DNA of 64,000 nucleotides from Catenaria anguillulae PL171 (GCA_002102555.1 MCFL01000021.1:186001-250000), one strand, 5' to 3'. Positions 33,901 through 44,116 are shown, numbered from the stretch's first letter. Translations and numbers: made by a program. Notes: generated from the sequence alone by a model not told the origin.

Positions 33901-35610
33901 CAACTACGCCTTGCGCGCGGCTCCGACTGTGTGGCCCACTGCTTGGTGCTGAAGGAGGAAAGACGGTGAACAAACCGGGTCAGTTGAGTGGCCGCAGAGT
34001 GTCTGGAAGAAGCTCAAGACGTTGACGTACTTCCACTGGTACGAATCACCATCCAAGGCGTTCAAAACGCACCCCATAACGATGTTGACCATGTCAAGGA
34101 TACGGTCTGGCGACAAGTTCGGTGTTGGCGACGCAGCAGGGCCACTGGAATGGGGTGCATCAGCACCGTCCAACTCGTTCGTGATGGGATTGAGGTCTTG
34201 GTCATCGAGGCTCATACTGTTGAAAGCGTTGATGAATGTGTCGATGGCCCAGACGTCGGTGGTTGGCGCATCCTCGTCAATGACCTCGGCAACAGAGGCG
34301 CGGGAGGTGGCGTGTACAATTCCTTGCCTCGTGATCGGAGCAACAGGAAGGCTGCGGTGGAACAGTAGACTATGGTGAGACACATTATATGGCACATGAT
34401 GAAGATACGATGAACGTACAAGAGTAGAAAGTTTGGGACACCGCGACTGCTTGGCTCCAGAGCGACGTGGCGAGCGACCTCAAGCACAAGATCCGACAAA
34501 GTTGGGCAATACTCCGCGAAAATGGGAACCGTTGACGACGCGTCCTCGTCCTCGACGTTGCTGGCGCCGTTGGGGTGAGCGTTGGTGGCGCCGTTGGAGT
34601 CGGCAGGCGGCGCTTCCGCGGCCGCCTTGGTCTTCCTGCGATTGGTGCTCTTGGCATTTTCTTGTTGGCGACAGGCAAAGCACTGGGCCGCAAGGAACGG
34701 TTCGTGGTACTTGACGAAGTGTGACATCGGAAGCTCGACTTTCTTGTTCTTACACTTGGAGTTCGAGCAACGCTTGCCGCTGCCAGTAAGCGACGTTACC
34801 GGGGAGGAGTCACCCTAATCAGTCGTTCATTGCCAGAGGTGAAATGGTGTTTAATTTGTCGTGAGAACAATGGGGAATGTCGTACATAAGTCGATGGAAT
34901 GATCGGCGGCAAAACAACCTGGTTGGTGGAGGACGGAGGCGTTGGGTCGAATTCGAAAGCTTCGGCGGGCAAGGTGCCTTGAGTGCTGGGCGATTGTGCA
35001 GCTGCAGCAGGTGGTGATTCCGTGGCAACATGGGACGGCGTGACCCCACCCGCCAGGGGCGCCGGACAGACGCCGTCGAAGCCTGGGACGCTTTCCGCTG
35101 GGATCGCGGCAGGCATGAAGGCTGGCGCGACGTGCGTCGGCGGGGCGCCGTCGGAGCCTGGGACATGTGGGTGCTGGACCAGTCCGGCATGTCGAGGACG
35201 CTTGGGGGCTCGCGGATCGAAGGCTTCCAGGGGTGGCCTTTTCTGAACGTTGACCGGCGGTGGGCCAAATAGGCCCTGAGGAGACTGGGGGTGTGGAACG
35301 GCAAGGATGAGCATGGCCGAGGATTGACGCCAGTGGAAGCGGCACGTACATTCAATACAGCGGTGGCGGCTGTGGCAGTCGAAGGCGACGGGGTGCTTGT
35401 GGTGGTGCCTGAGGAGGACAGGAGCAGCATCGATGCCGGCAGCATGTGCGGCACGGCGAACGGCATGGGGCCGCGACGGGACGGTGAATGAGGGGGAGAC
35501 GGAACGGGACGTACCGATCGCCCTTGAAGGGCACGATCCACGTGGTGGGCCGCGGCGGCGGCAGCGCGGGCACGTGGCGAGAGCATTTGCGACATGATGA
35601 GGGCTACCAT
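30992..35610 (-). CDS. MULE transposase, full length
   Basis: Proposed exons are 35350-35610, 34886-35284, 34420-34814, 34031-34369, 32068-33948, 31384-32007, 31168-31320, 31089-31132 and 30992-31017. All phases agree and give about 1,373 residues. The first 220 residues are Pro/Ala/Ser-rich. A zinc ribbon follows (RCSNSKCKNKK ... AAQCFACRQQ, residues 230-265) and a second Cys pair (CANPSCPG, about 480), suited to binding transposon ends. The DDE core has Asp near 653 (IMDGTF), Asp near 734 (LTDKDLG), CQFH near 755 and Glu near 1112 (NANEAHW). A SWIM finger lies near 1196. A coiled-coil insertion (about 920-1015) separates the second Asp and Glu. Typical MULE transposases are shorter. Two proposed introns are very short (50 and 35 nt). 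If the last three introns are wrong, the protein ends at 31344. Confidence 0.85.
32892..32912 (-). repeat. GCC repeat coding poly-alanine, right copy
   Basis: Seven alanine codons, against ten in the left copy (1170-1199). Confidence 0.85.
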
Positions 35611-36084
35611 GTGCCTTGGCCGAATGTTTGGGGCGCGTGATCAGTCAGGCGCACAGACGTGTCTCGCAGACGTTCAGGAAGACGTACACAGTGCGGCGGG
35701 GTGGCGGGACGGGGTTGGACGGGCGGAGAGCGCTAGAGGTACAAACGACGGTGAGTAAGCGAGCAAAGCACCGGGGCGGGCGACGGCGGATGGCGGGCGC
35801 GGCGGGCGCGGCGGGCGCGGCGGGCGCGGCGGGTGGACGGCGGCGGACCAGGACATACCGTTCTTGCGGATGAGGTCGCGTGTTGCGGCCGGTTTCGTTT
35901 CTTACTACGCAATAGCGGGCGAGCGGGCGTTCGTAATGTTTGCCGCCGGCCGCTGGCGGCGGCGTTAAATGGTTGGTCAGTGATCTCGAGACGCCGGCCA
36001 TGGGAGAAATCACGTGCCTATACCATTGTATTGGATTGTCATTGTGATCAGGAGCATTTTCTTGAAATTGTTCACTGATCGACT
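35611..36084. other. 5' leader region of the transposon
   Basis: GC-rich, with a run of four GGCGGGCGC-like 9-bp units near 35795-35832 and an imperfect GC palindrome near 35941-35964. It should contain the transposase promoter and subterminal binding sites of this end. No gene was seen. Confidence 0.5.
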
Positions 36085-36116
36085 GGGGGTACGGAGGGGA
36101 GCCTTCAACAACGACC
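36085..36116 (+). repeat. Terminal inverted repeat, transposase 5' side
   Basis: GGGGGTACGGAGGGGAG (36085-36101), ten bases that differ from the other end, then CGACC at the border with the 9-bp duplication. Confidence 0.92.
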
Positions 36117-36125
36117 GTGAATGCC
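36117..36125. repeat. Target-site duplication, right side of the complete MULE
   Basis: GTGAATGCC, identical to 28514-28522. Confidence 0.95.
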
Positions 36126-36169
36126 TATCTTGGACTGAAGCCAAGACAAGAAAAAATCGACATAAATAC

Positions 36170-36830
36170 CTGCTTCTGCCTGAAATGCCTCCATCTGGCG
36201 GTCGACCCACTGGAGCACCTGCTCATACTCCTTGACAGAATACTTGAAGGGCTTGCGCACCCCTGCACTGTGCATGATCTCGTCCGACATGAAGGGCACG
36301 TGTGGAGAGACGGCTGCCAAAACGGCTGATGCGGTCGCGGGACCTACGCCCTTGAGCGGCGTGGACAGTGCCGACGTAGCAGCAAGAATGGACGCGGGTG
36401 TTGGCTTGGGCGTGAGCAAGGCCATGGCGGCAGAGAAGGCGGCGCGGATGGCGGATTCCGAGTTGGACGCGACGAGTTTGGGGAGAAATGGGCGATGTTT
36501 GCCGCGCTGGAATGAAAGGGCAGGGGTGAGCAGGTAGGCACATGAAAAACATGGATTCATGAATCGTCTGGTTGGAGCGGGTGACTCGTTGGAATAAAGA
36601 TGTACAAGAAGCTTCCACTTGAGAATGTCCATGAGCTTTTCCTTGGTCAAATCCAGTTGAGACTGGGAGGCGGCCGCGGCAGCTCGTCCTGGGAATAGCT
36701 CTGCGTCCAGCCGAATGAATGCATCTGGATCGCGGGTCAGTGCAGCGTGTGCGGCGACAAGGGACGTGTAGCTGGCCGGGTCGAGGACCAACGCGGACAG
36801 AGCGTCAGATGAGAGGGATGAGAGGGCCAT
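36170..36830 (-). CDS. 5' exons of a conserved fungal protein of unknown function, split by the MULE
   Basis: Exons 36606-36830 and 36170-36506 are separated by a 99-nt intron (36507-36605). The start MALSSLSSDALSALVL is the first ATG that leads into the conserved part. The recognisable core is DILKWKLLRGKHRPFLPKLV, ASNSESAIRAAFSAAMALL and LKGVGPATASAVLAAVSPHV, then FMSDEIMHSAGV and KYSVKEYEQVLQWVDRQMEA. This arrangement is known to me from uncharacterised fungal and other eukaryotic proteins. LKGVGPATAS looks like the helix-hairpin-helix of DNA glycosylases, but the catalytic Lys/Asp pair is not evident. The donor at 36169 should splice to 28485, now 7.7 kb away because the transposon lies in the intron. 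The gene may be inactive or truncated. Confidence 0.72.
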
Positions 36831-38321
36831 GTTGGAACAGGGAGGGCGACGCCGGCAGCTGTTGGCGGGTGAAAGAGAAGTTGGGGTAAGGGGATGCAGG
36901 GTTCTGAATCGATCTTTGCAATTGCATCGGGTACAATACATGGATGATCCCGAGCCATCAATGGAGGCATGGTGTGTTGTGGCGGGACCCGGCGTGTGGG
37001 CAGGGATGAAAGCAGGGACTGCCAGCCTCAATCACGATCAAGTATGGATCGATTTGGGTCGATCTGCGCTGGTGGACACATGAAATGGATTGTCTCACTC
37101 GGGCATTGGTTGGCTAATGTCTCACTCGGCCAGATGGTGAGTGAGACATGGTATATTTATCGTATGTGTATGTATACATGCCGGCACAAAAACCCCCAGA
37201 GAAGAAAGCAGTGCATCGGTGCCAATGGATCTGAGCAGAAAACCACTGGCAGCACCGCCACCAACCCCGTCGACATGCACTGAACCAAAAGCAGTTACCT
37301 ATGCAGAAAAGGTGGGAAAGCAATGGAATGACCTCCCATGGCAGTGTTTCAATACGTGCCCCCCCCCCCCCGCTCCCGCTCCCACCCGTGACTGTTGGCT
37401 TCGTTCTCACTGACTTGTATGATAGTAGTGTGCGACATGTGATCTCCGAAAACGGTGCGACCGACACCAATGTCCGAGCACATGACGCTCTCGCATGGCA
37501 AGTCGCGTTGCTTGAGACGAATAATGTCTGGCCCAGCAAGAGAATCGCGTCGTCGGTTGACATTGGAACAGATGGATGTAAATACATTCATTTCGAGAGG
37601 GAGGATGAGTGTGGCGAGCAGGGTGGGAATTGTGGAATAATGGATCCTGGATTGGCGGAGAGGGAGCGGGAACCGGATAAACATGCTGGAATGGGACCCA
37701 ATGATGGGTGCCACGCGGCAGGAGACGTATATGTAGTGCGGGCCACGTGGACAAATTCGACCATGGAAGGACAAAGAACTTGGACAGAGCGCTGGCATTT
37801 TTGCAAGGTATATGTGTACATAGCACCGTCAAATCTTCAAGCAAGGGATTGGCGCGTTACCCGTCTTGCATGTGCTTATGGGAACCGGACTCGTACATCC
37901 TGTAAATACGTACCGGAGGCTCTGTCAATATCGATGACCGCTTCAAATGATGCCTTGATGCCAGGGGGGGAAACTGCAGCTGTGGATCCCAGCCTGGTCC
38001 GCGTGTCTCAACGTACGCGTCGGAAGGACAAGCCGATGACCGCGGGTTGCGTCAATGTGGCTTGCGTCTTGGTTTGCCCATCGCAACGTTTCTTCTTGGG
38101 CCCCCAGCCCGAGACGAGACACTGCGATGGGGAAATTCTGCAACGGATTGGCCTGGCGTTGGAAAATTTTAAAAAGCGGTGGCTGCCCGTCCCTTCGCTT
38201 TGGGCCAGATAAAACTTGATACTTAGTACTCTGCTCACACTCAAACATTTTCATCTCTTGCGTTCATTCGGCATACGACATACCGGTACGACGGCAACGA
38301 CAACATTACACGGATACCATC
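36831..38321. other. 1.5-kb gap upstream of the low-complexity gene
   Basis: A frame of about 300 codons (37301-38212, plus strand) is open but starts at a non-ATG codon, has no domain and no low-complexity bias like its neighbours. I treat it as chance. A C10 run lies near 37361-37370. Promoters of both flanking genes must lie here. Confidence 0.45.
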
Positions 38322-39290
38322 ATGGCATCGTCTGCACTCCGCTACCACCATCACATGCAGCAGCAGCAGCAGCAGCAACAGCAGCACCACTACAGCAACG
38401 CCATGCCGCCACACCACCACGCCCAGACCCAGGCCCAGGCCCAGTCCCAGTACTATGCCCAGGCCCGCATGGCCACGCCCCGCTACTCTGCCGCCGACTC
38501 GTGGGGCATGGGCGTCAGCTCCGTGTCTGCTGCCAGGTTGCCCGTCCCCGCCGCCTCGTCGGCCGCCCCGCTCGTCTCTGCTTCCTCCTCTTCCACACTG
38601 GCCTCGCCTGCGCCTTACTATGCCGGTGCCAGTGCCTCGTCTGGTCCCGGCGCCGGTCCAAAGTTTTCTTCCCCCTCCCTTTCAAACTCCAACCTGGTAG
38701 CCGACCTTGCTGCCTGGCCCTCCACCTCGTCCCTGGGCGACTCTTACTACTCGGCCAGCCCAACTCCCTCGTCGCTCTCTGGGTCTAGAACCGGCCTCGC
38801 CTCCATGTCGTACGCTTCGGCCGCCGCCTCCATGGACGACCACTTCATCGACCCTGCCCTCCAGCTTGCCGTGCTCGCCGACCCCTTCTCGGCCTTTGAA
38901 GATGCCGTCTTTTGTCCCCTTCCGTTGAGCACCATTGCCCAAGACCACGGCCTTGCCGAAGACCAAATGAAGCGTCTCGCCCTCGCCATGTCGTCGCCCG
39001 ACTTGTCGGCCGTTGCCTACCTGGGTCCACCGCGCACGCCCTCGCCGCACTCCTCGCGCTCGTCGTCCCGTGGGTCGCTCACGTCCTCGTCTGCCGATGC
39101 CGCCGCCAGGTCCCGTGCCTGGTCTTCGTCGTCGTCCGAGGCCGACCATCTCATGCAATCACGCTCGTCCTCGTCGCCCACTCCCGCGGCGCCCGTGGCG
39201 CGCCGTGCGGCCGCAGCCATCAAGATTGTTGACCCGTCTACGCGCCAGGCCATTGACTTGCGCTCGGCAGTCCGGCCTCGTCGCAATTGA
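38322..39290 (+). CDS. Low-complexity, Gln/Ser/Ala-rich protein of unknown function
   Basis: A single open frame of 322 residues starting at ATG 38322. I do not recognise a family. The N-terminus has a histidine cluster and a nine-residue poly-Gln run, then QAQAQAQSQYYAQARMATPR. The middle is Ser/Ala/Pro-rich and contains a more ordered block DDHFIDPALQLAVLADPFSA followed by FEDAVFCPLPLSTIAQDHGL. The C-terminus ends in a Ser-rich stretch and IKIVDPSTRQAIDLRSA, which resembles short motifs in eIF4G-like or RNA-associated disordered proteins. That likeness is weak. Strong codon bias and continuous Ser/Ala composition favour real coding. A T-rich 3' flank follows. Confidence 0.7.
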   Translation: MASSALRYHHHMQQQQQQQQQHHYSNAMPPHHHAQTQAQAQSQYYAQARMATPRYSAADSWGMGVSSVSAARLPVPAASSAAPLVSASSSSTLASPAPYYAGASASSGPGAGPKFSSPSLSNSNLVADLAAWPSTSSLGDSYYSASPTPSSLSGSRTGLASMSYASAAASMDDHFIDPALQLAVLADPFSAFEDAVFCPLPLSTIAQDHGLAEDQMKRLALAMSSPDLSAVAYLGPPRTPSPHSSRSSSRGSLTSSSADAAARSRAWSSSSSEADHLMQSRSSSSPTPAAPVARRAAAAIKIVDPSTRQAIDLRSAVRPRRN

Positions 39291-40868
39291 TGACTTTCGA
39301 TGACGCAAGTGTTCTGCGCCTTTGCTCGCCTTGCACCCAGTGTGCTGTCGTGTGTCGTTGTTTTCTCGTTGCCAAGCGTCAAGCCCTTTTGTGGATAGTG
39401 TACCTATGTGTCGGCCATATGCTTTGGATGAGGTAGGAGGGTCCTGTGTGACTACGCGGCGGCGCCGTTCCGCCTCCACGTTTGATCCAGGTTCCCACCG
39501 TTGCTTCTGCTCTCGACCTCTTGCTCCTCATTCCTTTGTACATTTTTCTCTCCCTTCTTTTTCCCCATCCGCTTGTATTTCTCTCTCTCCCATTCCTTTT
39601 TTCTATGAATCAGTTCGACACCCACGCGTAGTTTGCTCCGCATCCCCCGCCGCCTTGCCTTCTTTTTTTTTTCTGTTAACACCCCAACTGAGCATTTGCC
39701 ACACTTCTTCCCATGTTCTTACTTGACGTTGTTGTTTCCTGCTCGCAAGCCATTCATTTTTTTTGTCGCAGCTTCTTGTATGATGCCCCCTCTCTGTTCC
39801 TTATTCCATTCCACTCTCCTCTCACCTTACTACATGTGTTTTTTCCTTCTTCTTTTCCCATTAGGTCTGGCGGCCTGCGGTCGGATCACCCGCTACGGTG
39901 GCTCGAGTCTTGTTCTCATCTTTTTTCTTGTTTTTCTCATACTCTTGCGCGGTCTCGCTCCTTTTTGTCGCTCTAGACGCTGCTACTTCCCTCAGTACCC
40001 CTCTATTTATCGCTTGCATCCCTCTCTCTCGTTTCTTTTCCGATACTAGTTTACACACCTTACACATTGTCCCCCCCCCCCCCCCCGACCCTCCTCGCTT
40101 GTCAACCAACCAAAAACCTTCGACCTCACGCGCACACTGGTTGCCGCGTTATCGGCCTTTGACCATTGCGCCACGTTTCTCTTGTGCATAATCCAGTTCC
40201 CTCATCTTCATCTTGATTCATATGTTGTTGTATCGTTTTCTTTTTCCTTTGTTCTTGGTCAGTACCTGTCGCCCTCCTCCCCTGTCCTTCGCGTGTGATT
40301 CCATCTGCATGTGTTGTATTTCCGTTTGTTGTTTTCCGGCACCACCATGTTTGTTTTGCCTCTGTCGTATCTACAGTACCATACATACTGTGTCACTGCT
40401 CCAATATTGCACCCAGCTTGCTTGGTATTCAACGCCTGGTGTGTGTGTGTCGCCGCTTGAAGCGAAGTGGTTTGGAATTGCCCCCGCAGAGTCTGACCCG
40501 GCGCGCCCCATCTCAGACCATGTGCAGATTTGCGCAGACGCAGAACCGTCCTTCCTCGAGGAGCATTTCTTGGCGGCACATTACATATGGCATATCATAG
40601 TCTTGGCACTGCCGGCCAAATTTCCGTGCACCCAGGAGGCCGGGCGTGGACTGTGGATCGACGACGTTTCTCGGCGGCACAAAGACATGATGAGGACAGG
40701 AAGGGTGTTTAGTGTCTCCTGCTTGTTTAATGTTTGGATCAATAGCCTATAGACCTTGGGCAATCGCAATTCCCAAAGCTCTATTACACATTGCTGCATG
40801 TTCCACGCCCAGCTCCGGCATTCTCGTTCCACTTGGCCCAAACTCCATCTCGTGGATGCACGGTACAT
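39291..40868. other. 1.6-kb pyrimidine-rich gap
   Basis: Plus-strand sequence is rich in T and C, with many TTTCTTT runs and a C16 homopolymer at 40071-40086. Only short chance frames occur. It holds the 3' flank of the low-complexity gene and the promoter of the MscS gene. Confidence 0.5.
40071..40086 (+). repeat. C16 mononucleotide run
   Basis: Sixteen consecutive C residues. Assembly length errors are likely in such a run. Confidence 0.9.
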
Positions 40869-43794
40869 ATGTACCAGGGCAAGATGGATAGCCATTCCAA
40901 GAGCATCGAAGCAGGCACTTCAGGCACCACAATGGGCACGCCGACACTCGTCAGCCATCTCCCAAGTGCGCCAAACCATCCGCATTCGCATGATGGTCAA
41001 TCCCGCCATGGCTCGGAGCCGCCACCATCACGGCCTCAACTCAAGCACCAATCCACCGCTGGCTCTCCATTCAATCACCCGCTCACACCTTCAACATCCG
41101 TGGCCGTCTCCCCGGACGCTCCATCCCCTCGCCAATCACCCAACGACCCCATTGCTGTTGCGACTGCTCCTGCCACCGCTGCCGCTGCCGCTGGACCAAC
41201 AATACCTCACGCCCCAGACCCGCTCCGCCGTGCCGTCGAAGACGACGTGATTTCGGATCTTGATGCCGTCGAAGCCGAGTCGCGGCGATTTGCCGATGCC
41301 TCAGGCAGTCATTGGCGCGTGCGCACCTTTGTGCGCGAACTCGGCAAAATGCTCGGTATCGCCTTGACTGGATCTGTGCTCGTTCTGGGTCCTGGCGCAG
41401 TTGGCTGGATCATGTTTCAAAAGGGTGTGGATCCTGGCGTGTTTGACAAGGCATCGACCGTGGTGACGCCAGCGACGGAATTGATGCGTTGGTCGGCGTG
41501 GACGGCGTGTGTATGGTGGATGGTCATGTTGAGCTTTGCGCTGGTGAGGTTGGTAAGGGTGTTGCAGTATGACCATTCGCCGATTCACGGGGTATGGTCA
41601 ATCATCAACTTGTGTTTCCTTTCCCCTTCTTTCACTCCACTGACGTGAACCATGCTTCATGTATTCATAGTCGCTCCGCTCATTCGAGTACCACGGCTGC
41701 CTGGCACTCTGCCTCGTCATCTCCATTGTGCTCTTTCCGGTTTTCTTTCCCACGTCCGTCGGCCATATCACCTACCATGGGATTGCCTGGACAGCCGTTG
41801 TTAATGTCGCCACGGCGTCGGTCATTGTCTTTGTGCAAAAGATCATTCTTTTTTCGACTGCATGGAAGTACTACTTGACGGCGTACAAGGAAAAGGAACG
41901 CAAGAAAGTATTGTCGTTATCCAGTACGTTTGCCCTCAATTTTTTCAGACTGCCCTGGCCGAATGCTGACGGATTGGATCTTGCTCACACTTGTAGCGCT
42001 GCACTGGCTGTCTGTGTGTGATCTCGACCCGCCCCAACCCTCGTCCGCGTCCGCCGTTTCGACACATAACCATCACCCATACCCGACGTCGTACCCGATG
42101 CTGACCGTCGACACCACTGCCGACGTTGCCAACGACCCCACGCGTCCGTCGCACACACCCACGACGCCGCCCACCGTGACTGCCGTAACGGAATGGCTCC
42201 GCCTGGGCCATGTGACAGGCAACCCGGCCACCAGTTCGGATCCGGCCGCCATTCACTCGTCGGCATCCAGCTTCATGGGCGGCCGTGCCTCGCGCCCTTC
42301 GATTGATATCGGCCGCCCAAAACTCATTCACACGATCCCACGTCGTGCATCGCTCTCTGAATCCTCCTACTCAATCTCGCGACCGGGCACGCCCGAACTC
42401 GCCACGGGCGGACCTGGCGGTCCAACCGCAAGCTTGCTCAACGGGCACACGGGCAAGTCACCGAAACGCAAGCCGCGACGCACTTCTGCTACGGAAAAGT
42501 ACTCAAAAGACGCGGCAAAGACGCGCGCAAAGCACATTTACCGGCGACTTGCCGGTACAACGCTGCGCACCGTGACGCTCGGGCTGGCGCACCTGCTGCC
42601 TGCGTACGGCGGCGATGAGGATGCCGCGCAGCAAGCACTCGACGTGCTGGATGCAGACAATAACGGCGACGTGACGTATTCGGAGATGATCGAGGCTGTG
42701 CAAGCCATCTATGCGGATTGTGCGGCGCTCGCAAGGGCGCGGACGGCGTTGGCGGATACGGTGCTCAAGCTCGACCGGGCGCTGGCCGTGGTTGCCGTGC
42801 TGGTCATTGTGATTGTCAGTGTGGTCCTGTGGGGCGTGAGCTTGACGGCCGTCATTGTGCCGCTGGGCTCGTTTCTCGTGGCGCTGAGCTTTGTGTTTGG
42901 CAGCACGGGCCGCGGGCTGTTCGAGGGCGCCGTGTGGATCTTTTCGACGCACGCGTACGATGTAGGCGATCGTATCATCATCAACGATGGCCAATTCCAG
43001 GGTATTGTGCAGGAGATCAACTTGCTGTATACCGTGATCCAGAGGTGGGACGGGTTTTTGTTTTTCATGGGCAATGCGGATTTGGCGAAAATGCAAATTG
43101 TCAATGTGCGGCGAAGCCCGCCAATGACCGAGATGGTGAGCGTGTGGGTTGGGTTTGATACGAGCCAGGAGGTGTTGGCCGAGCTCGAGAAGCGGCTGAA
43201 TGCGTTCCTCCGGGAGAATCGACGCGATTTCAGGGTGGCGGGCGATGGGACGGGCAGCGTTGGGTTGACGGTGCAGGTTGCAGAGATTGAGAATGTGAAT
43301 CGCGTCAGGATCAACATGTTTTTGGAACATCGGAGCAATTGGCAGGATATGCGCAAGCGCTTTCAAAGGCGCAATCGAGTACGTGCGACGTTTCTGCTCT
43401 GTGGCCAGCGTTTGACGTGCAGTCAAACTAACGTGTTCTTGTCCAGTTCATGGTTGCGCTCAAAGCTGCACTCACCGACCTCAAGGTCCAGTACGCCATG
43501 CCTATGGCACACCACACATTGCATGGTGGTGTCCCTGCGTTCGATCAGTTTCCAACTACCTCCAACATCGACCAGATCCACCACCATCATCATCCAAGCC
43601 ACGGAATTGGTGCCAACGAAGCCAGTCCACCCTCACGCATCGGCACACCTGGTCCAAGCGGCGGTAGCTTGTACGGCGGGGCGACGACGGCAGTGTGGTC
43701 CAGCTCAGTTCCCGTGAATCACTATGCAACCAGCGTCCATGGGCCATCTGGGTTACATGCTTCCGAGTCGACCTTGTATCAGCGGCGTTCATAG
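40869..43794 (+). CDS. MscS-type mechanosensitive channel with EF-hand
   Basis: Related to the Msy1/Msy2 ER channels of fission yeast, which respond to hypo-osmotic stress and regulate calcium. Exons 40869-41591, 41671-41923, 41997-43378 and 43447-43794 give 901 residues with matching phases. The N-terminal 130 residues are disordered. Hydrophobic segments occur at IALTGSVLVLGPGAVGWIMF, AWTACVWWMVMLSFALVRL, LALCLVISIVLFPVFF and ITYHGIAWTAVVNVATASVI. After a disordered loop comes an EF-hand (LDADNNGDVTYSEM, near residue 540), then the pore-region helices VVAVLVIVIVSVVLWGVSL and LVALSFVFGSTGRGLFEGAV, and the MscS beta-domain YDVGDRIIINDGQFQGIVQE. The tail has poly-His and Ser-rich sequence. A second ATG at 40884 is possible. 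Location in ER or plasma membrane is inferred from relatives. Confidence 0.93.
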
Positions 43795-44116
43795 CCTGCA
43801 TGTGTGTTTTCATTAGCAAATAGCAAATTTCCCTCACTTGGCATTCAGTCGTATACATACTTGCAATCAATTCTCGCCAATCAATGTTCTTAAAACAAGA
43901 CAGCATTGTTCACGGTTTCAGGATACTGCAGCTGCGGATTGCTTTTGTCTCACTTGATTGCGGGAGTCGATCATGACGAGGAAATGACTTGGTGGTGCAT
44001 TACAGAGTAATCTCATACTTGGTCATATAAAAGCCTCCATTGGCCCTGTCTCTTCTCTCGCCGCCTCGACCAACAGACCTTTAGACCTGTGAGCTTCTCT
44101 CCTCGTCACGACGACT
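43795..44116. other. Promoter region of the F-box-like gene
   Basis: Holds the MscS 3' flank and a clear TATA box at 44026-44033. Confidence 0.55.
44026..44033 (+). promoter_or_regulatory. TATA box
   Basis: TATAAAAG, 84 bp before the ATG of the F-box-like gene, a normal distance for a fungal promoter. Confidence 0.55.

Larger units (their letters stand above)
28523..36116 (-). mobile_element. Complete Mutator-like (MULE) DNA transposon, 7,594 bp
   Basis: Both ends are defined by imperfect 32-bp terminal inverted repeats (28523-28554 and 36085-36116): GGTCG, 10 variable bases, then CTCCCCTCCGTACCCCC. A perfect 9-bp duplication flanks them. Inside, on the minus strand, is a transposase gene without visible defects, followed by about 2.4 kb without a clear gene, hairpins and the terminal repeat. 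From 28523 to 34081 it matches the left copy at 1-5568 in inverted orientation. Intact ends, an intact enzyme and a near-identical sister copy suggest an autonomous, recently active element. It interrupts a host gene. Confidence 0.96.

Noticed and set aside
1-36116. The inverted repeat as a palindromic assembly artefact only
   Set aside because: The copies have different flanks, the right copy has its own perfect 9-bp duplication, and they differ in the GCC repeat.
37301-38212. Open frame of 303 codons on the plus strand
   Set aside because: No ATG at its 5' end, no domain, no amino-acid bias like nearby genes, and it lies where promoters are expected.
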